From JBBDWJ01 sp040902925 (GTDB taxonomy: Bacteria > Acidobacteriota > Terriglobia > Bryobacterales > UBA6623), in the NCBI GenBank assembly GCA_040902925.1, contig JBBDWJ010000356.1, positions 1-11,014 on the forward strand: a stretch of DNA of 11,014 nucleotides. The letters run 5' to 3'. A model generated the notes under the pieces. It had not been told where the DNA came from. It made no database searches and saw only the letters and a program-made list of their open reading frames with translations. Position numbers and translations under genes: made by a program. Below, piece after piece: positions 7,045 through 11,014 of this stretch; position 1 is the stretch's first letter, and each line of letters starts with the position of its first letter.

Positions 7045-7080
7045 ATTCGCCGACACTTCCGGGTGCGCGGGCGCGCGCGC

Positions 7081-8412
7081 TCAGATTGAAAGCAGCTCGT
7101 CGACTTTGCCCTTGCTGTCGGCGAACGCATCGAGGCGGACACCGACTTTGTCGAGCAGCGTCAGGTGCAGGTTCGCCAACGGCGCCGGCTCGGCGTAGCG
7201 GATGTGGCGGCCGCCCTTATGCGTGCCGGCTCCGCCGCCGGCCACGAGAATCGGCAGGTTGACGTGATCATGCACGTTGGGATTCCCCATGCCGCTGCCA
7301 TAGAGCAGCAGCGAGTTGTCGAGTAGCGTGCCGCCGCCCTCGGGCGTGGCCTTCAGCTTTTCGAGGTAATAGGCGAACAGCGACACATGGAAGGCGTTGA
7401 TCTTCGCCATCTTGGCGATTTTGTCTTCGTTGCCGCCGTGGTGCGTCAGCGGATGGTGCGGATCGGGCACGCCGATGTCGGGGTAAGTGCGATTGCTGGT
7501 CTCGCGCGCGAGCTGGAATGTGATCACGCGCGTGACGTCACCCTGGAAAGCAAGCACCTGCAAGTCGAGCATCAGGCGCGCGTGGTCGGCGTAGGACGCC
7601 GGCACACCCACGGGGCGATCGAGATCAGGCAGCGTGTTATCGGCGGCCTGCGCTTCCGCTTTCTGAATACGGCGCTCGACTTCGCGCACCGTGTCGAGAT
7701 ATTGACTCACGCGTCCGCGGTCTTCCGGGCCGAGATCGCCTTGCAGCCGGGAAATATCGTCGCGCACCCAATCGAGCAGGCTGGCCCGCTCACGCAGCGC
7801 GGCCTGGCGGTCCGAGGCGCTACCGCCTTCGCCGAACAAGCGCTCGAAAACGATGCGCGGGTGCGCCTCGTAGGGCAACGGCGTTGTCGGTGACGACCAC
7901 GACAGATTGTTCTGATAGACGCAGGCGAAGCCGTTATCGCACTGCCCGACCGTCGAGAGCAGATCCATCGCCAGCTCGAGCGACGGCAACTGCGTCTCCT
8001 GGCCGATGTGCTTGGCGGCGATTTGATCGACCGTCGTGCCCAGATGGTAGTCGGTGCTCTCGGTCCACTTCGCTTTGGCGGCGCTGAGGAAGCCGGCGTT
8101 CGAAGTGGCGTGCGTGCCCGGGTAGGAGTTTTTCAACTCGAGGTTCGTAATGACCGTGAGTTGATCGCGCACGGAGGCCAGCGAGCTCAGGGTCGGCGAC
8201 AGCTCGTCGAGATTGTCGCCCGGCGGAGTCCAGCGCTTGATGTCGGACCCCATTGGCATGTAAACGAAACCGAGCCGCCGCACCGGCGCGGCCGCAGTCG
8301 AGGCCTGCGCCGTCATCGCGGGAACCATCGCGTCGAGCAATGGCAGCGCCAGGGATGCGCCCATACCCCGCAGGAAGGTGCGTCGTGGCAATGCCTTCTT
8401 GGTGATGATCAT
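7081..8412 (-). CDS. Tat-exported DUF1552 protein
   Basis: A 443-aa protein of the DUF1552 family, whose biochemical function is not established. It begins MIITKKALPRRTFLRGMGAS, a twin-arginine signal (RRTFLRG at 10-16) followed by a hydrophobic stretch (LALPLLDAMVPAM) and probable cleavage near the AQA at about 34-37. Tat export implies folding in the cytoplasm, often with a bound cofactor. Family features are visible: FVYMPMGSDIKRWTP at about 49-63, the YPGTHATSNAGFLSA stretch, and a C-terminal GSGMGNPNVHDHVNLPILVA block resembling DUF1501-type proteins, with which the family shares general layout. The length is normal for the family. The start overlaps the stop of the upstream haem-protein gene by 4 nt (ATGA), with GAGGAG 6 nt before the ATG, so translation is coupled. 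DUF1552 genes very often sit beside DUF1592 genes, which suggests one pathway or complex. Confidence 0.94.
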   Translation of the reverse strand: MIITKKALPRRTFLRGMGASLALPLLDAMVPAMTAQASTAAAPVRRLGFVYMPMGSDIKRWTPPGDNLDELSPTLSSLASVRDQLTVITNLELKNSYPGTHATSNAGFLSAAKAKWTESTDYHLGTTVDQIAAKHIGQETQLPSLELAMDLLSTVGQCDNGFACVYQNNLSWSSPTTPLPYEAHPRIVFERLFGEGGSASDRQAALRERASLLDWVRDDISRLQGDLGPEDRGRVSQYLDTVREVERRIQKAEAQAADNTLPDLDRPVGVPASYADHARLMLDLQVLAFQGDVTRVITFQLARETSNRTYPDIGVPDPHHPLTHHGGNEDKIAKMAKINAFHVSLFAYYLEKLKATPEGGGTLLDNSLLLYGSGMGNPNVHDHVNLPILVAGGGAGTHKGGRHIRYAEPAPLANLHLTLLDKVGVRLDAFADSKGKVDELLSI

Positions 8413-10775
8413 CGCGATCTCCTCATTTGGAACGGCGTGCTTCCGGTAATTCCTAGAACTAGCGACGAGAGCTTGTAGTTTCCCGCTTGCGCCTGGCGCA
8501 CGACCTCGCGGACGGCCGGGGCATCATAGTATTCGACGCCACGGCCCAAAGCATACGTCAAAAGCTTTTCGGTCACAACACCGGCAAAAACCTCAGGGCG
8601 ATTCAGCAAGCCTTGTTCGAGCCCATCCACGTCGTCGAACTCGCTGCCGTCGGGAAGTCCTCCCGAGGAATCGATCGGCTTGCCTTCCTCGGACGTTCGC
8701 CAGCGGCCCACGGCGTCGTAGTTCTCGAGCGAAAAACCAACCGGGTCCATGAGCTGATGGCAGCTCGCACAGACTGGGTCGGCGCGATGCTGCGCCAGGC
8801 GCTCGCGTACCGATAGCCCCTCGCCGACGGTATTTTCGAGCGACGGCACGTTGGGCAGCGGCGGCGGTGGCGGCGTGCCCAGGAAGTTTTCGAGCACCCA
8901 CTTGCCGCGAATCACCGGCGAAGTGCGCGTGGCGTACGACGTCACGGTCAGGATACTGCCGTGACGCAGCAGCCCGCCGCGCTTGCTGTCTTTGCCGAGC
9001 GCGACGCGGCGGAAGCGGCTGCCGTAGATGTTCGGAATGCCGTAGTGCTTGGCGAGCCGCTCGTTCACGAACGTGTAATCGGCGCTCAGCAGATCGAGCA
9101 CGGCGCGGTCTTCGCGCAAGACGCTTTCGAAAAACAGCTCGGTCTCCTGGCGCATCGCCTGCCGCAGGTTGTCGTCGAAGTCGGGGAACAGACGCATGTC
9201 GGGCGTCATCGCATCGAGGTTGCGCAGGTAGAGCCACTGCGAGGCGAAGTTCGTCACCAGCGCGCGCGACCGCTCGTCGGCCAGCATGCGCCGCACCTGG
9301 CGCTCGAGCACGGCGGGCTGGCTCAGTTCGCCGCGCACGGCTGTTTCGAGCAGCTCGTCGTCGGGAATGCTGCTCCACAGGAAGAACGAGAGCCGCGACG
9401 CCAGCTCCAGGTTGCTGATGCGATACGGCGTATTCGCCTGCGCCGCCACCGGGTCCTGCTCGACGCGGAACAGAAATTCAGGGCTCACCAGCACGGCGCG
9501 TAGCGCCATCTCGACGCCCGCCTCGAAACCCTGCTTGGCGCTTGTTTCGCGGTAGAACTCCAGAGGCCTTGCGAGGTCCGCGCTCGTGACGGGACGGCGA
9601 TAGGCCCGGCGCATCAGCGTTTCGAGAATCTGCCGCGCGCACGGTTCTTCCTGACTCGACTGCTGCGGGCGGCACACGAAAATCCGATCGCGGCTCGGCG
9701 TCTCGCCCGGACCCTCTGCTTCGTAGGGACCCACAATCGAGACCGAATAGACCGCCGGCTGAATGCGCGGATGGCGGTAGTAATTGAAATGCGCTTCGTA
9801 AGGCTGCCGTTCGGTCTCCAGCACAACCGAAGGCTTTTTCAGGAACGCCGCGGCGATCTCGTGCGGGCCGGCCTTGATCGGCAGGCGGATTTTGAGATGC
9901 TGGTCGGCGTCGCGCGATTCTTCGCCTCGTGGCGGCTCGATGGTGAATAACTGCAGCCGCTGCCGGTCGAGCAGCAATTCGAGATCGTGGGCCTCGCGCA
10001 ATCCCTCGATGTCTTCGTTGCGGTCGCGCGTCAGCCGCAGCGTGAATTCGTATTCGCCATCGAGCGGGAACGTGTAGTCGAAAACGGCCCCGCCGCGCGT
10101 GCCGATCGGCAGCCCGGGAAGATGCTCTTCTTGCGTAAGGTCGGGCGGAGTGCGGTAGGTAAGCCCGCCGGGAGAGCGGCTGGGACGCCCGACGGCCAAG
10201 CGGCTGATTTTCTCCGCCGCCGTGACATAACGGTCGAGCAGCGTCGGCGAAAGATCTCCGACCGTTACGTTGTCGAAGCCGTGGCTGGATTCATCGCCCG
10301 GCAGCAGCGAGGCTACGTCGACATCCACGGCCAGCAAATCGCGGATGGCGTTCTGGTACTCGGTGCGGTTGAGCCGCCGGAAAGTGTCGGTGCGGCCGGG
10401 GTTGGGGCGCAGGGCGGCGGCGTGATCGAGCGAGGCCTCCAGGGAAGACACCCACGCGTCGTAGTCGCGCTCATCGGGCCGCGGCAATCCCGCGGGCGGC
10501 ATCTGGCGCGCGCGAATCCGGCGGACGACTTTTTCCCAGACCTCGGGGTGTTGCTCGACGTCATTGAGCCCGGGTGTATCGAGAGCGAGCCCGCCGGTAC
10601 GGGTGGTGCTGTTGTGGCAAGCGACGCAGTATTGATTGACGAGGGAGGAAGCCGGGGCGCCCGCTGGCGAAGGCACATCCGCGGATTGGTGCTGTGCGTC
10701 CGCAACTTGCATGGAGCAAGCCGCCACGAGCAGCGCGGGAATCCAACAGCGCGCCCATTTCGCCGAGTGTTTCAA
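8409..10775 (-). CDS. Exported di-haem DUF1592/DUF1588/DUF1587/DUF1595/DUF1585 protein
   Basis: A 788-aa protein with the planctomycete/acidobacterial multi-DUF architecture. An export signal comes first (hydrophobic WIPALLVAACSMQVADA); VAAC at 17-20 fits a lipobox, but ADA|Q near 27 is an alternative signal peptidase I site. A cytochrome-c-like N-domain follows, with CVACH at 50-54 and a candidate axial Met at 92 (RQMPPAG). DUF1587 is at about 131-195 (FRRLNRTEYQNAIRDLL). A beta-rich insert (about 205-350) looks like a carbohydrate-binding or adhesion-type fold. DUF1595 is at about 380-440 (ILETLMRRAYRRPVT), DUF1592 at about 450-575, and DUF1588 at about 600-695 with PPPPP and a second haem site CASCH at 669-673. 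DUF1585 is at about 715-785. It is probably an extracytoplasmic electron-transfer or oxidoreductase protein of unknown substrate. The start is TTG 10775: AAGG lies 9 nt upstream, an in-frame stop lies just above, and the next start would remove the signal. It is the first gene of the three-gene operon. Confidence 0.95.
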   Translation of the reverse strand: MKHSAKWARCWIPALLVAACSMQVADAQHQSADVPSPAGAPASSLVNQYCVACHNSTTRTGGLALDTPGLNDVEQHPEVWEKVVRRIRARQMPPAGLPRPDERDYDAWVSSLEASLDHAAALRPNPGRTDTFRRLNRTEYQNAIRDLLAVDVDVASLLPGDESSHGFDNVTVGDLSPTLLDRYVTAAEKISRLAVGRPSRSPGGLTYRTPPDLTQEEHLPGLPIGTRGGAVFDYTFPLDGEYEFTLRLTRDRNEDIEGLREAHDLELLLDRQRLQLFTIEPPRGEESRDADQHLKIRLPIKAGPHEIAAAFLKKPSVVLETERQPYEAHFNYYRHPRIQPAVYSVSIVGPYEAEGPGETPSRDRIFVCRPQQSSQEEPCARQILETLMRRAYRRPVTSADLARPLEFYRETSAKQGFEAGVEMALRAVLVSPEFLFRVEQDPVAAQANTPYRISNLELASRLSFFLWSSIPDDELLETAVRGELSQPAVLERQVRRMLADERSRALVTNFASQWLYLRNLDAMTPDMRLFPDFDDNLRQAMRQETELFFESVLREDRAVLDLLSADYTFVNERLAKHYGIPNIYGSRFRRVALGKDSKRGGLLRHGSILTVTSYATRTSPVIRGKWVLENFLGTPPPPPLPNVPSLENTVGEGLSVRERLAQHRADPVCASCHQLMDPVGFSLENYDAVGRWRTSEEGKPIDSSGGLPDGSEFDDVDGLEQGLLNRPEVFAGVVTEKLLTYALGRGVEYYDAPAVREVVRQAQAGNYKLSSLVLGITGSTPFQMRRSR
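8419..8424 (-). promoter_or_regulatory. Ribosome binding site for DUF1552 gene, inside upstream gene
   Basis: GAGGAG lies 6 nt before ATG 8412 and inside the last codons of the preceding gene, which encode MRRSR before the stop. With the ATGA overlap this is a classic translational-coupling arrangement. Confidence 0.75.
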
Positions 10776-10784
10776 CCGGATTGA

Positions 10785-10803
10785 CCTTGGTTACATAGTA
10801 TCA
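10785..10803 (-). promoter_or_regulatory. Extended -10 promoter and ribosome site of haem-protein operon
   Basis: On the minus strand TGATACTAT (10803-10795) fits an extended -10 element (TGn plus TACTAT, 4 of 6 consensus). No good -35 lies at 17-18 nt, as expected for extended -10 promoters. Transcription would begin about 12 nt before the TTG start, leaving room for the AAGG ribosome site at 10788-10785, 9 nt before TTG 10775. A start any further upstream is ruled out by an in-frame TAA. Confidence 0.5.
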
Positions 10804-10826
10804 GGCGTGGACGTCTTCGGCGCAGT

Positions 10827-10855
10827 AACGCCCGCGGTTCCCCACCGCGGGCGTT
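10827..10855. terminator. Strong GC hairpin, possible terminator or repeat
   Basis: AACGCCCGCGG (10827-10837) pairs perfectly with CCGCGGGCGTT (10845-10855) around a 7-nt loop. On the plus strand it is followed by GTTCGTTTT, a weak T-rich tail; on the minus strand there is none. No plus-strand gene precedes it, so it would stop antisense transcripts or simply insulate the operon promoter. It may also belong to the palindromic array just to its right. Confidence 0.4.
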
Positions 10856-10863
10856 GTTCGTTT

Positions 10864-10960
10864 TGCGGCAGCGGGAGTAGCACGCTACTTCCCACGGGCG
10901 TTGCACGCTAGCCGCGCGGGCGTAGCACGCTACGCCCCTACCCACGCATCCTGCGGCAGC
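10864..10960. repeat. Array of three palindromes flanked by a 9-bp direct repeat
   Basis: Three imperfect-to-perfect palindromes share a GTAGC-AC-GCTAC core: 10873-10893 (GGGAGTAGC, AC, GCTACTTCCC), 10896-10913 (degenerate, GGGCGTTGC, AC, GCTAGCC) and 10918-10937 (GGGCGTAGC, AC, GCTACGCCC, perfect 9-bp arms). Their centres are 23 and 22 bp apart. TGCGGCAGC occurs on both sides (10864-10872 and 10952-10960). This resembles a REP-type extragenic palindromic element, possibly with a target duplication. No reading frame is supported in 10804-11014. Confidence 0.6.
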
Positions 10961-10972
10961 TTGCTAGTGTAA

Positions 10973-10993
10973 TGTCCAACAAATAGATGGACA
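10973..10993. repeat. Edge dyad TGTCCA-N9-TGGACA
   Basis: TGTCCA (10973-10978) and TGGACA (10988-10993) form a perfect 6-bp inverted repeat with a 9-nt AT-rich loop, 21 bp from the window's right edge. It follows a TGTAATG run and could be an operator, a small hairpin or part of a mobile-element end; the sequence stops too soon to tell. Confidence 0.35.
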
Positions 10994-11014
10994 AAAGAGC
11001 AGGGTTGCCGTATA

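Noticed and set aside
10873..10937. CRISPR array
   Set aside because: The three units are palindromic and nearly contiguous, with no unique spacers between them and no cas genes.
10987..11014. Open frame starting MDKRAG running off the right edge
   Set aside because: Only nine codons are visible and no ribosome site precedes it; too little to call a gene.
1..11014. tRNA or rRNA genes
   Set aside because: Scanning both strands by eye showed no tRNA cloverleaf with TTCGANNC arm and acceptor pairing, and no rRNA-like conserved stretch; this is not a substitute for a covariance-model search.

Overview
The window looks like a GC-rich chromosomal segment of an acidobacterium, probably Solibacteres/Bryobacterales-like. 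This is inferred from gene content, with no 16S or other marker present. The clues are two 'orphan' MacB/FtsX-type permeases of the ADOP type (one beside a PadR regulator) and a DUF1592-DUF1552-ankyrin cluster of the kind common in Acidobacteria and Planctomycetes.

Left part (1-5392): a PadR-family repressor gene and an ADOP permease gene form a minus-strand operon. The permease runs off the left edge, so only its first 591 codons are present. The PadR promoter is unusually well defined. It has a perfect -35 box, 17-nt spacing and a predicted start of transcription within a few bases of the ATG. It is covered by four half-sites of a CTTGGGTCGA-type operator, which suggests tight autoregulation of a (nearly) leaderless mRNA. 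An approximately 500-bp, relatively AT-rich intergenic region separates this operon from a second, complete, divergently transcribed ADOP permease (2675-5392, 905 aa), which carries a perfect 18-bp tandem duplication. No ATP-binding subunit is encoded in the window.

Middle (5393-5526): a 134-bp convergent intergenic region with three consecutive dyads, either a bidirectional terminator or a palindromic interspersed repeat.

Right part (5527-10775, minus strand): a three-gene operon transcribed right to left. First is a 788-aa exported protein with two CxxCH haem sites and the DUF1587/1595/1592/1588/1585 module set. Next is a 443-aa Tat-exported DUF1552 protein, overlapping the first gene by 4 nt (ATGA). 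Last is an exported ankyrin-repeat protein. All three products carry export signals, so the cluster probably encodes an extracytoplasmic cytochrome-c-linked system of unknown substrate.

Right flank (10776-11014): an extended -10 promoter for the operon, a perfect 11-bp-stem hairpin, three palindromes in a 22-23-bp-period array flanked by a 9-bp direct repeat, and a short dyad at the very edge. No gene is supported here. The most interesting items are the nested PadR operator, the secreted haem/Tat/ankyrin operon, and the palindromic array.
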